NCBI RefSeq assembly: GCF_963678635.1
Contig: NC_087067.1
Span: forward strand, 48,033,618 to 48,097,617
DNA: 64,000 nucleotides
Source of the DNA: Symsagittifera roscoffensis
Lineage: Eukaryota; Xenacoelomorpha; Acoela; Convolutidae
Reading direction: 5' to 3'
Positions within the stretch are counted from its first letter, which is position 1. The number at the start of each line of letters is the position of its first letter. A program made the translations under genes and the position numbers. Shown here piece by piece: positions 46,030 through 57,610 of this stretch. The notes under the pieces were generated by a model, which was not told where the DNA came from, made no database searches, and saw nothing but the letters and a program-made list of their open reading frames with translations.

Positions 46030-46890
46030 ATTACAAATAACGGCCCAGAAACCCAAGTTTTGATAGACACTCGAGAGACATTTTCTCTTATAACTTATGG
46101 TACTTACCAACACTATTGTAAGCTACAAAACTAAGAACTTCATAAATCCGATTCAAATACAGTAGCAGTAAACGGCGAAAAATTTAAACTTTTGGGATAT
46201 ACAAATTTCGAAGCAAGTTTTGATATTCAGGGCGAATATCCAATCAAAGTTGAAGCATGGGTCTCGGCAAGGGACAGATGTAGATTTAACAAAGTAGGAA
46301 TGTATTTTCTTTCTAAAACGACCAAATCCATTGACTTTTCTCCATATAAATTAGAATTTAAAATTTACCCAGGAATAGCAGTATCAATAAATAACAAGCG
46401 AAGTAAAATTTATTCATATTTTAGTTTTTATAAAATCGTAAAATTAGATCATAGCTTAATAATAGATCCAAATTCAAGACAATTTGTTTCTCTTGAACCT
46501 CAAAACTTAGTTTTTAGAAAAGGAACATCGTTCAAACTTGATAAAACATTTGAACAAAAGGGAACATATACCTATAACACATACTATCTTCGTGAGGAAA
46601 ACTGTATTCGCATCATGTTTAACAATCCTCCAGGATCAAAAAATGAAAAACCCAAAAGATCCAAAGGTCAAACAATTGAGGATATAAAAATTATTCTAAA
46701 ACCCAAGTATAGTTTGTCAGATGACATTCCCTTTATAAAAACTTTATTAAGCAACGACGAAGAGGTTAATGAAAAATTTTACAGAAGCACACAACCAAAA
46801 ACTCAACTCATACATAAAAACGATCCATCAGATTTACCAAATAGCAAGTTGAAAAAGGAAACAAAAATTTATCAAAGCAGAAGGAATTAG
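46030..46890 (+). pseudogene. pol: protease and long linker of element 2
   Basis: VLIDTRETFSLI at about 46,054-46,089 is the aspartic protease active site with D-T-G changed to D-T-R. After one stop, a frame of over 230 codons is open (from 46,192 to 46,890), with conserved-looking protease body and a Lys/Asn-rich linker. The length of open frame amid decay suggests either slow decay or chance. Confidence 0.6.
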
Positions 46891-47039
46891 ATTACACCAA
46901 TAATTACGAACTAGAAACCAATTTCAGTACAGAGCTGAAATACCTTAAGCCGAAGGCAGATTTAGACTTTCAAGTAGACTTAAATGATTCTCAAAAAAAA
47001 GAAAGTCAACAACAATTTGGTAAGAAAAAAAAATTCCTC

Positions 47040-48450
47040 AGTAAATTTGATTTTCCCTAACAGACATCAACAAAAACCAATTAGAAGATCTAATGAATAT
47101 TTTAATACAAAATAGAGACGTATATTCACAGCTTAAGTATAATGTATTAAAACAAAAATTCAATATCAAAATCTTTTTAAGTTCAAAACTAATTAAACAA
47201 AGACCTTCAAGAATACCACTTCACTATCAGGAAAAACTGAATACCTTACTCGATCAGTTATGTTAATCCGGCATTATAAGAGAAATGGGATCCGAAGTTA
47301 TTAATCATATAGAAATATTACCAAAGGGTAACATCGTGAAACTTGTCATTGACGCAAGATATTCGAATTCAATAACTGATTTGAGCAGATACTCATGGCC
47401 ACTTGAGCCTATAGGGTCACTTATCACTAAACTTTTTGGTAACTAAGAAACCCAGCAACTAAGAAGTTTTTTGTCATAGGATCAAAACAGTATACCTTCA
47501 AAAGAGGCTTCAATGGAGTTTGTTGTTTACCAAAAATTTTCAACAGTATAATGACTATTCATTTTGCACCACTGAAAAGAAGAAAACAAGCCACAACTTT
47601 TATAGACGATGCAATTATGCAAGCTAAAACTGTAGAATAAATGTTTATTATAATCAAAACATACCATGACATGAATTATAGAGAAAATTAGGACTGAAAG
47701 CTCAACTAGAGAAAACAAATTTTTCCAAGGGCGAGTACATATCTAAAAAACATGTAGTAAGTAAAGATGGTATACAACCAGTAAGAAAGAAAGTAGAAGA
47801 TCTCAAAGCATGAAAAAGTACAGAAAATAAGCGAGACGTTAAGAGATTTTTAGGTTGCTTAGGATTCTACAGTACGTATATAAAAAAAACTTGCATGTCG
47901 ATTCAAAATCCTTTTATGCCCTAATTAGAAAATACACTCTTTTTAAAAGGACTCCAGAACACGAAAAACTGTTTATAGAAATCAAAGACAGGATAAGTGA
48001 AGACACTATATTAGCCATACCAGATACAAGATACCCCTTTCTTGTCAATGTAGACTCATCATCTATAGGGATAGGATCAAATTTGATACAAAAATTTCAT
48101 TCATCATACTACCAAACGGATAGTATCTTTTAATTCAAGATTTTATAATAAAAATTAACTAAAAATTTCAACTACGGCTAGAGAACTATGTGGTTTAGAC
48201 TCAGCTTCACAAACTTCTGAACACTATTTAATAGGATCACCACACTCAATTTAGGTTGATACCGACATGAAGCTATAAATTACCTATGGGGCAGAAGAGG
48301 AAAACTTTCACAGCGTTATTTTGTATATATCAGTTAGTTATATCTCGGTTTCAAAAACTAAAAATTATCTGGACAGAAGGGAAAAATTTAACTTTTCCAG
48401 ACATACTCAGTAGAAAGGGAACTACAAGAGTTCTTGAAAAACACCAAAAA
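47040..48450 (+). pseudogene. pol: reverse transcriptase and RNase H of element 2
   Basis: RT fingers: KLVIDARYSNSITDL and RYSWPLEPIGSL. The text then goes from KLFGN straight to ETQQLRSF, so motif A is missing. SKQYTFKRGFNG (motif B region) and TFIDDAIMQAK (Y-x-D-D box as F-I-D-D) follow in another frame. A connection segment (KRDVKRFLGCLGFYSTYIKK) and RNase H remnants (FLVNVDSSSIGIGS; ARELCGLDSASQTSEHYLIG) come next. At least six stops or frame changes. Confidence 0.85.
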
Positions 48451-49290
48451 AAAAACACCAAATAAAAAAAATTCCAAAACATATCCTATTTTACGATAAA
48501 GATGGCAACGAAGAAAAATATTTCATCGTACATGATTCTGAGAAGGGACCATCTGATGATTTTTCCCAGTTCTAAAACAAACTAGATCAGGAATAACGAA
48601 AACTAAATTTAACAACGAAAAACTAACCAAGGTTCCACATGGAAACAAAAAAGAAAGTATTTTTTCTCTGACTAATATTAGCGGTTGTTTTTTGCAAGGA
48701 TCTTCAATAAGTCAATTTCGGATGATATCAAATAAAACGCTTTTCACTAGCCTAAGTGAAAAAGGATCAGATCATTACTATTCGGAACTGTCTTATGAAT
48801 TAGATAACAACCCAACGGAACTAGAAAATTTCAATTCAATTTATGACTTAGATAACCTGGAAAACATAATGTTATTTGAAACAAATACAGATGATGAAGA
48901 ACCTTATCAAATTTTACTGCTATTTGATGAAATAGCAAGATGTGAGCAAAGGCATGAGTGTAGAGCAGAATAAAAATTAGCCAAAACTGTCCCATGCAAA
49001 ACTATAAATGACACAGATATGTTCTCTAAAACTTCAAACAAACTTAATGAGAAAGAAAAATCAATAGATCTCAGCTCAAAAGCAATTCACAAAGAAAAAA
49101 AAACAGTGATCCTGTTTTAAAAATAAAAATCAATTGGTCAAAGAAAACAATAAAGATATTAAAAGCATTCATCATAGAAAATCCAAAGCCTTATTGTCAT
49201 ATATAAATAAGTTCGAAAATTTCTTTTTAATTGGAAATATTTTGTGCATTGAGCGAGCAACTGATAATTCAGAAATAAACGAATTTAAGA
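48451..49290 (+). pseudogene. pol: RNase H-integrase linker of element 2
   Basis: Includes a 93-codon open piece (48,692-48,973) rich in Asp/Glu/Asn (ELDNNPTELENFNSIYDLDN), bounded by stops. An acidic linker at this place fits the pol polyprotein, as in element 1. No domain recognised. Confidence 0.5.
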
Positions 49291-50110
49291 TATGTGTTTT
49301 AATGTCACTTGTCATAAAAACGTTTGAACTTGCACATAAAGATCAATTGTCAGGACATGTAGATAAAGATTAAACTTAAGCAAACCTTAAACGATTTTTC
49401 TTTTGGCCAGGAATGTATAAATGGATAAAATATCTTTTTGCAGGATGTCTTGATTGTCAAAAAAATAAACAAAAGCGACACGATCTTAATGAAGCACCCT
49501 TGGAAAAATGGATCGACACAATACCTTTCCCATTCCACACAGTACACAATGACTATGAAGGACCTATTAATCCACCATCAAATGGAAAGAAACACTGCTT
49601 AGTAATCGTAGATTCCTTTTCACGATTTCTACAAGTATATCCAGTTTAAGGGACGTATTAATCCACCATCAAATCGAAAGAAAACTTGCTAAGTAATCGT
49701 AGATTCCTTTTCACGATTTCTACAAGTTTATACACTTCAAAAACGGCAACTTAAACTATCAAATCAATGGAGAAGTTCATACTTATATTTGAAATTGGTC
49801 AATGAGAAAAAAACCGCGTTTATGAATGGAGATTTCACCAGTTGGCTTCATGAACTAGGAGTAACGCACGCTCCTAGAATGGCTTATTTTCCATGGACAA
49901 ATTTTAAAGTTGAAATTCAAAATAAACACTTAGAAACACATTTTAGAATATTTTTTGAACAAGCTAAAGGAAATTGGAGTGAACTAGCCCAAAGATGAGC
50001 GTTTGCGCATAACACCACAATTAATGCTAGTACCATTTTAACAACTTTTGAAAATCAAAAATACCATTTTCTCTAAAATTATGACAGCTAAGAAACTCAG
50101 AAATAATTGG
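49291..50110 (+). pseudogene. pol: integrase of element 2, with internal 91-bp duplication
   Basis: Zinc-binding part: FELAHKDQLSGHVDKD then GCLDCQKNKQKRHD (HHCC). Core: first Asp in VHNDYEGPINPPS, then KKHCLVIVDSFSRFLQVYPV. A 91-bp block is tandemly repeated here (49,559-49,740), which breaks the frame. The second catalytic Asp is replaced by Glu (VNEKKTAFMNGDF). The third acid is kept (KVEIQNKHLETHF). C-terminal sequence continues in fragments to about 50,770. Confidence 0.8.
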
Positions 50111-50870
50111 TAATGCTGAATTCTGTCAGAATCTACCACTTCATAGACACACTCTACAGACTTGAACCAACAAAGCAATCCAACCACTTCTAAAAAAGAA
50201 AAACATCAGCTCTCTTTTGTTAAGAGAAAATCAGTTCAAGTATATCTACAACACGGCTTCTAAGAAGAGTTTAGAAAATAATGCAAATAGTCAGGAAGAA
50301 AATCCAAAAAATGTGTTAAGATCAGATCCATACAAAGTATTTTAAAAAACTAAGGTAAATTTTGAAGTCCAGTTAGATTCCGACAAAAACATAAAAAAGT
50401 AGCCTACATAAACCAATTAATAGAATATTTCCCTATTGAAGAAAATGCAACCAAATTAGTAAACGATTAAATCCTCAAAAAACAATCACATAAATCATTC
50501 TATGAAAACCTAAAGCAAACAAGAACCAAAAGACTCAACAACCCACTTAACAATGAATCGTTCCAAAACCCTACAAGATTGTCTGAATTTTTACCAATAG
50601 AAATTCATCACAGACGAAAAAAGAATATACAAAAACCAGAAACTGACCAAGGAGGGACTCTAATCAAAATGATTCAGGTTATCAGGATCACAACAGCGAT
50701 CATTTACAAAAAACCAGTACTCCTAGAACATTCCGTAGAAACTTTCGTTCATTGTTATTATAGAAGATAATAACAATGAAAGAAACTTAGCAGATTTAAA
50801 TTTCACAACATCATTTTCAAGATTTCAAACTCCTCCAAGTCAGCAACCTGCTCAGAAAACTTTCAGTGTG
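50111..50870 (+). pseudogene. pol: integrase C-terminus and spacer of element 2
   Basis: Fragments such as FVKRKSVQVYLQHGF and LSEFLPIEIHHRRKKN lie in different frames with stops between. They are placed where integrase C-terminal sequence is expected; individual pieces are not diagnostic. Confidence 0.4.
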
Positions 50871-50949
50871 AAGCGTCTAATCCCGGGTCATCAATTCGGA
50901 TAGATCAGAATTTTCAAACAATGACCAGAAAACTCACAGTCAACTCAAT

Positions 50950-52946
50950 AAAGTCATAAATGTTCCGAGCGAAAACAAGTCTTCGAATTTTTACTACTGC
51001 AAAATTTTGGCAACCTTTAACGACACATCATCAAGATCTTTATTCTTGTTTGTTTTCTCTCAACAAGCATCCAAGAAGTTTAACCTCAAAATGACGAGCT
51101 GGTTAATGCAAGAGAACGACTTCTCAGCAATGCTAAAAAACAAAGTGTGTGAGCTAAATCAAGTAGTACCGTGCAAAGCTAGCCCAGAAAACCTTTACAC
51201 AACAGATAGCACTATAGAAGTTTTTCAACGGTCCTATAGAACCTATGTGTACGCAGTAAAATGTAAAGCTTAAAACTTTCCTTTTCGTTATAACTGCGGA
51301 ATGTAGGCGCACTCCTCCATTGTTCACAACATGATTATGATCACCTTTGAAGTTATTTTAACACCTGAAGATTGTGCAAAAGCTTCTAAAAACAACAAAG
51401 TACCAGTGAATGAAGATGGATACACTCACGAACTAATTATGAAAATGTGTGAAAGTATTATGCAACACAGTATTGAAGGAACATCATGAGCCAAGACTCG
51501 ACAACGGCCAAAACTCGACAGCGTGAAAGAACAGAGGATAAGTAAAAAACAACAGCTATGAAGCACACATGCAGAAAGTTAAGCTCAAAATGAGTTTAGA
51601 AACAAAACAAGTACAAAATCCATAGGGCATCCCACTACTACGCACAAAACTCGAAGTTGGATGCAAATCGACATCAATAGACCCATATGCTTATACCTGA
51701 GACTTGTCAGAAAAATGCGTGATCACAAAATTGTTTTCTCAGAAAGCGAATATGGTCAAGTACGCTAATAAGTTGGACCACCCTCAATATCACATACTGA
51801 CGAGGGCTCGGAACTCAATGGATTAGACCTAAAAATTCGCAATTACAGTAAGCAGCAAGAAGTCTGCAGTAGGGCAGGAGCACTATATAAAACAAATGTT
51901 GGGTCTTTGTTTATTTCCTTTTCAGGCGGTTTTGACATAAACACTGGTAAGTCCAGAAAGATACGACTCAATGATTGAAATAACTATCGAAAGCAAATAA
52001 ATGAGAACGATCAAATAAGATCGAAACCTTTGAACTACCCTCTGGGAACAAAAAAAAAATTTCATTCGTCCACAATGAACATATTAACAAAAGTCGGGAT
52101 CCTCTTTGGTGCCATGTAGAAACCGATGAAACTGATTATGAACTTAGCAGGTTATATGCTAACTGGTAACCGATCTGTGTTTTTGGACACTGACGGATCC
52201 GTTGGTTTCATATACCACTGCACAAAGAAAATTTCAACTCCTAAAAGTTTTCGAAAAACCTTTTGATCGAAAACCGATCTTTTATAATGGGCAAACAATG
52301 TTTGTCGACCCAATCAGCCGCCAAACTTTTCCTTTTGACAACGAAATCCATCGCGTTGGTGGCTATAAAAATGCCTTTCAACTTGATTTAGATGATTTAA
52401 AATCTTGGTACCAATTGATGCCGGCTCCTATTCCTTTCAAGACTCCTTTAGTATTCGCTCCGAAGATAAAAGCCACATTACCGAGTTTCCCGTATACGAT
52501 TCACGACGCGCAGGCGTGTATACCCCAAAACAATTAAAAGCCTTTTGGGATAACGTCATTCATAACACCGCATCAACATCTCTTCGTAAAAAAATTAATT
52601 ACGAAAAACCACTCTTCAAAAGTTACATATGGATTATGCAAATTCCGACGTTTTAACAGCCGCGACGGTATTAAATCAAAAAATCTACCTAGTCTCTGTA
52701 CTCTCATCACAAATTTTCAAAAATAATTTTTTAGAAACTTTCGATTTTGTCGCTTTTTTCTCGGCAAAAATTGAACTTTATTTTGCGGGTTTTCTATTCA
52801 TCAAGTTTCTGATCGAAATAATCGTACAAATCATCAAAGTTTTGGAAATTATTAAGCTAACTAATCGTATTATGAGTTTCTGGAAATTAATGTTATGTGC
52901 AAACTATAACCTTTTTGTTTTGTCAATTTTACCTCAATCTTTTTAA
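50950..52946 (+). pseudogene. env: env-like glycoprotein remnant of element 2
   Basis: After integrase, a Cys-containing ectodomain-like region is readable in pieces: KVCELNQVVPCKAS, then CGM-stop-AHSSIV and LTPEDCAKA (about 51,289-51,390), then IDTDG/SVGFIYHC near 52,190. MFVDPISRQTFPF and LKSWYQLMPAP (52,290-52,440) lie in a 111-codon open frame. Near the end is a long hydrophobic stretch (about 52,740-52,850: FFSAKIELYFAGFLFIKFLI) followed by basic and hydrophobic residues, as for a C-terminal membrane anchor. Position after pol, cysteines and anchor indicate an envelope gene. The layout recalls glycoproteins of chuvirus type found in some invertebrate LTR elements; that is a low-confidence inference. 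Many stops and frame changes; not functional. Confidence 0.5.
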
Positions 52947-53229
52947 ATAAAAATACAAGAACCTCAACCAAATAGTACACGAAAAAAACCAGAAACAAGA
53001 AAAAAACAGAAAGTAGTAGTTTATTAATGAATATGGGAGACTGAAATGTTCCCACAGCATCTCTATTACAACAAAAAAAAAACTAAAAATGAACCTAGAA
53101 TTTGTCCAGACCTTTCAGACCAAAATGACCCTAATACAGTAAATACTGGAATAACCGAACAAAATCATAAACAGTGCACCAAAAACATCACATCAACAAC
53201 GTCATAGATCCAAATAATTTTTTTTTTCC

Positions 53230-53950
53230 AATCAAGATAAAATCAAAAAAAAAACTTGAAGCCAAATAAAGAACCAGACCAAAACCAATCTTTTCACAAA
53301 GTCGGCATCCACTGTTTGCCTAAACTAAAATCCCAAACAAAATTTTGTTTGGACAAACTTCTTTGTCCACTATGTCCACAAGATGTCCATGTGATAAATT
53401 GGCGAAAACTATAATGCCATCAGTACAATGATTTAATCTAAAACAACAAATGTCATTCGTGCCCAAATCTTCTGTTTAGGTCTACATCTGTTCAGAGAAA
53501 TCCTTTTTTACACTTTATTCAAAGATGACATCCTCTTTTGTCGACGAAATCATCAAATTGGCATTGTCTCTTGTTTTTGTTTCTACAATCCATTTTCAAG
53601 GTTTTTTAAAAAATTGATAAATCAATACTCCAACATACATGCCCAATATTTGCTTTCAGAAAACAACATAAAAACCTGCCACATCATCCTCCCGTCTTGT
53701 TTGCACAGACTGTGATGATTTAAAGAAGGAAACTTTCGCCCAATACGGACCAATTCTATGTCCAATTTGTCGTACATCAGTTTATTTGTTGTCCTTATCT
53801 TATAACTCCCCGTGAGATATATGCCACGCAATGACAAAAAGTAGACAAGGTAACAGATAATCATTCGAATAAAAAAAATTGCAGCAAATGCTTACCGCCA
53901 TCAGCAACAAATTGCCCCATCTGCAACCTTGTAAATGACTTTTCCTACTC
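53230..53950 (+). pseudogene. CxxC-rich (zinc-finger/RING-like) accessory ORF of element 2
   Basis: Four cysteine clusters in order: FCLDKLLCPLC (53,346), NKCHSCPNLLF (53,451), VCTDCDDLKK...LCPIC (53,702-53,765) and NCSKCLPPS...NCPIC (53,880-53,922). Three of the four share one frame; the VCTDC piece is in another, with stops between. Repeated C-x2-C and C-P-x-C pairs suggest a zinc-binding protein such as a RING or zinc-ribbon type. It sits between env and the bZIP-like ORF, where complex retroelements carry accessory genes. Not matched to a family. Confidence 0.4.
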
Positions 53951-54427
53951 TTGGAACTAAACCTTTCAGCAGCAGGTTTAAAAATTTTTCTTACGTTTCT
54001 TTTACACAGTTTTGTATATTTCTACTTCATTTATTTTACTTGTTTATGGACCACACTGAATTACTGTTTAGAAAGTCTTTTCTATGGAGAAACAATGAAA
54101 AACAACAGCAGAAAACTCTGTAAACTATAGCTAATCAAACGCTAAAAAAATACCTTTTTTCCATCGGGGTGGGATGTGTAATACACAGATAATACCACCT
54201 ATATTGACACAAATGTATATCAAAGAGGTTAGAAAATGTAAATTTTTCTCCGGTTTTTTTCTATACCTTTAGAAGAGGACCCCATGATAAGCCTGTGGAT
54301 GACTCCAGGTGGACATAGAATTAAGTTTAGGGGTTAGATTATGCCCAAATTTTTATTTTCCTTCTGCAAATCGAAAACTCTTTAAATTGTTTTTATAAAA
54401 CCTTCATTTATAAATTATGTCACACAA
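53951..54427 (+). other. spacer between accessory ORFs
   Basis: AT-rich; short hydrophobic frames only. A CATCGGGGTGGGATGTG stretch near 54,163 is less AT-rich. Nothing recognised. Confidence 0.4.
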
Positions 54428-55149
54428 ATGTTGCAAATAAAAGCAACTGAAGCAAAATGGTTTAAAAAAAAACATTTCATGAATTCAAAAATGAAGTACG
54501 ACCCAGTACTAAACTGGAATTGCCAAAACGGAAACCCGGCACCAAAAGCGGCGAAAAAATTCAGGGCCATAATCAAAAGGCAATTAAGAAACCGAAAAAG
54601 GAAAATCAGCCAAGCCTCTTTATCCCAAGATGATGGACTGTTCTAGGGATTAAGGATTTTCCCAGAAGTGGCAGAACGGCTGATTATTCAAAAAGATCGT
54701 GAGATAATTTTATCTCACAATAACCCTAGATTTATGACGACCCTGAAGTATTCCGTGATGCCGGAGTTTAACAAGCTGAAGCTTCAGGCCAGCAAACATC
54801 GCCACGGGATCTTCAACCACCCTGCACTCAGAGAAAACACTCAAGCACGAGTATTTTTCTATTGGCCCGCAAAAAAAATCCTTCAAATTGAAGGAAAGAA
54901 AGAGTATCTCATAAAACCAGGAGAGACGTCCTTGCTTGTTCCATTTAGTGGAATAACTGCGTTCCCGGAAAACGACAAGAGCAGGACGTGGACAGGTTAA
55001 CAAAGGCATTGGAAAGAGTGCGGTTGAAGAATAAACAAAAAAGAAGGGCAAAAAGAGTTAAGAAACAACTAGAGGCAACTGAAAACAAAATAAAGACCCT
55101 AAGGGACTATAATGTGGCTTTAGAAAACTAACTCAAAAACTTTGCCTGA
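54428..55149 (+). pseudogene. bZIP-like accessory ORF of element 2
   Basis: From ATG 54,428 one frame is open to 55,000 except for a single TAG (54,644-54,646). The first part is very basic (AAKKFRAIIKRQLRNRKRK), the middle well composed (FNHPALRENTQARVFFYW and KPGETSLLVPFSG). A frame change near 54,960-54,980 leads to a C-terminal helix: RLKNKQKRRAKRVKKQ, then QLEATENKIKTLRDYNVA and LEN, with Leu-Ile-Asn-Leu at seven-residue steps. A basic stretch with a central Asn, followed at once by a short zipper with a core Asn, is the plan of bZIP DNA-binding proteins. It ends about 145 bp before the 3' LTR. It is one of the best-preserved frames of the element. A plain basic coiled coil is the alternative. 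Confidence 0.45.
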
Positions 55150-55282
55150 ATAACATCTTCAACGTTATAAACTTCGTTATTTTGTAAGCTCATTTTAATC
55201 TTTAACGTGTTGATATATAATTAGTTTAATGCTTTAAGCAATGCTTATCTTAGGGCACCATTCTATTCACAGCTGTTCATCT

Positions 55283-55293
55283 AAAAAAGGGGA
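55283..55293 (+). promoter_or_regulatory. polypurine tract
   Basis: AAAAAAGGGGA directly before the 3' LTR (one T between), the expected plus-strand primer. Confidence 0.8.
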
Positions 55294-55294
55294 T

Positions 55295-57005
55295 TGTAGT
55301 ATTGGAAATGCTACTCAAAATCAAAAGGCTTTTGTTTTAATTGTTTACATAATATCCGAGTGGACCCTTTTCTACTGTAAATTTGTTTACACCTCAAAAT
55401 AAAAATGCCTTTTCAACTTAACATTTGATTCAGATTTCAACTGAACAACTTAACTTAAAGCTTTAAAAGTCGAATCCAAATATCTAATTTCTCAAATTCT
55501 GAACGGAATTTTTTTTTATTCTTTCAGTTTTTTTAACCTTGGAAAAATGCACAGATTTCTAAGAATCTTTAACGGATGATCGAGGGAACTGAGTATTTGT
55601 CCACCACGCCAGTCAGGCGGAGTGTATCTTTTGTTTTGACTGTGAAAATAGATAAATCCCTCGTTGCTCTGAATTTTAAAGTAACTAAAGCAGGTGGAAA
55701 TATTGTGATTTCCACAGTTAAGCTAAATATTGATTTTTTAATAAAAAGAACCAATAAAATGCAAATGTCAGTCTTCTGATCAAACGGGCGATAAGAGATA
55801 AGAAAAGGACTGAAGTCTAATAGCAGGCGAGGAAAAAAACCGAACTCAAATTCTTTCGGATGAGCCTGCCTGCGTTTTTCAGAGACTCCCATTTCTTACG
55901 CTGAGACGGATGGCTGAAACACTCCCATTTTTTTCTACTTTTTCTTCTTCTTTAAAAATAAGAAATCTTAAGTTCTCTTAGAGTAAATTTTCACAATAAT
56001 TAGATTCACTCGGAACTTAGACAAAATTGACACTCTTTTTTTATTCTTTCGGAAAAATTTTTTATTCTTTCAGTTTTTTAACCTTCGAAAAATGCAAAGC
56101 TTTCTAAGAAACTTTAACGGATGATCGAGGGAACTGAGTATTTGTCGACGACGCCAGTCAGGCGGAGTGCATTTTTTGTTTTGACTTCGAAAATAGATAA
56201 ATCCCCCGCTGCTCTGAATTTTAAAGTAACCAAAGCAGGTAGAAATATTGTGAGATCCCCCCGTTAAACTATATATTTTTTTAAATAAAAAATCAATAAA
56301 AAGCGAAAGTCAGTCTTCTGATCAAACGAAGGATAAGTGATAAGAAGAGGCCTGAAGTCTAATAGCAGGTGCACTAAAAACCAAACTAAAAATAATTCGA
56401 ATGAGTGTGCCTGCATTTGTCAATGACTCCAATTTCTTACACTGAGACGGACGGCTAAATTAATCTCAATGTTCTTCTATTTTTTCTTCTCCTTCAAAAT
56501 GCTAAATTTTAAATTCTCTTAGGAAAAGTTTTCACATTAAATAGAGTCCTTGAAAACTTAAACAAATTTAGGTGAAGAAATTTATCAAGTCAAATTTAAG
56601 GGACCGAAAGGAAAGCGAATTGTCACCACCCAAGCATCGGAAAATACCCCAGCTGACATTGAGGATTAGACAATGTACTTTTCCCGGCAAGAATTGGACA
56701 TCAATTTCTCTGCACCTTCTCTCCGCTACTTTCCAAAGAATATTGAAGGAAATAAAAAGCAATAAATTGATAAATTAAACATCCCCTCCTTTTGGTAAAA
56801 GTTAACAAAAGATGAACAGATGTGCATAACAATTAACCTTTTCTATTTAATCATCTTTTTAGTTTATCTGCTAGCATAACTATCACTTAAACTCTAGGAT
56901 CAAATCGACTCTGAGCTATAATACAATTTAACTGAGACTTATAATTTTAGTTACTTATTGAAACAAAGGGATCTAACAGCCGACCCCAACGTTTTTTCTA
57001 GTAAA
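55295..57005 (+). repeat. 3' LTR of element 2
   Basis: Same ends as the 5' LTR (TGTAGTATTGG...CTAGTAAA) but about 430 bp shorter. It has two rather than three copies of the internal block (landmark at 55,578 and 56,123). A frame near 56,572-56,778 (SELSPPKHRKIPQLTLRIRQ) is also mostly open in the 5' LTR at 41,978-42,150, but it is probably incidental. Confidence 0.9.
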
Positions 57006-57009
57006 ATAT

Positions 57010-57610
57010 ACCTACAGTTTTGATTGCAAACCATTTTCAGTGTGAGTTTTCAATGATTTAGACCAAAGAAATATGAAAGAAGATCAATTCTGATTTTTTA
57101 AGAGTAAGTGGGTCCTTGATAACCTTTTTTTCATGCTAACCGGCAGCAAAAATTCAGGGATAATAATCGACTATAATCTATTTTCACAGTCGAATTTTGC
57201 CATTTTGTATACTCTTTGGGACCAACCAATCGACGATAATCAATTTTAATTACTATTTTCAAAAAGTTAAACCAATTATAATTCAATTCAATCCTTTAAA
57301 ACGGATTCTAATGGATTTGAATCTGTATCAAATTTTAAACCTTTGCTGCAAAATTGGCATCTTTTTTCTGCATTACTGACATCCTACTTGAATTCTATGC
57401 CTACTATTGCTTAAAAATTTTTGAAAAAACCAAAACATAAATTTCATCCCCATAAGTTGGTAGGAGGGTTGGTAACTTGAGATAGTAATAACGGTGGGAC
57501 TAACGGTGGGACTAAGTTTTGTGTAAGTAGGGAGACACCCAAATAAGGAAGACAATAAGGAAACAACTCGCGAAGAAAAAAGCAGAAAACAAAACAACAA
57601 GTTTTCACAG
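57010..57610. other. spacer between element 2 and the terminal satellite
   Basis: AT-rich, no gene. ACGGTGGGACTA is repeated twice at about 57,491-57,515. Confidence 0.5.

Larger units (their letters stand above)
40270..57005 (+). mobile_element. 16.7-kb Ty3/gypsy (errantivirus-like) provirus with env-like and accessory ORFs
   Basis: Two related LTRs (40,270-42,407 and 55,295-57,005) bound it. ATAT precedes the first (40,266-40,269) and follows the second (57,006-57,009), a 4-bp target duplication; gypsy errantiviruses are known for such AT targets. A primer-binding site follows the 5' LTR and a polypurine tract precedes the 3' LTR. Inside, in order: long leader, gag, protease, RT, RNase H, integrase, env-like, CxxC-rich ORF, bZIP-like ORF. 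Stops and frameshifts affect all genes, so this is an old, defective copy. The internal region (12.9 kb) is very long for the group, partly because of repeats and a nested LTR-like insert in the leader. Confidence 0.9.

Noticed and set aside
52870-53055. Minus-strand hydrophobic frame near the env end
   Set aside because: Antisense of AT-rich spacer; composition explained by T-rich codons.
56572-56778. LTR-encoded protein
   Set aside because: Open in the 3' LTR but stopped in the 5' LTR, and lies in expected regulatory sequence.
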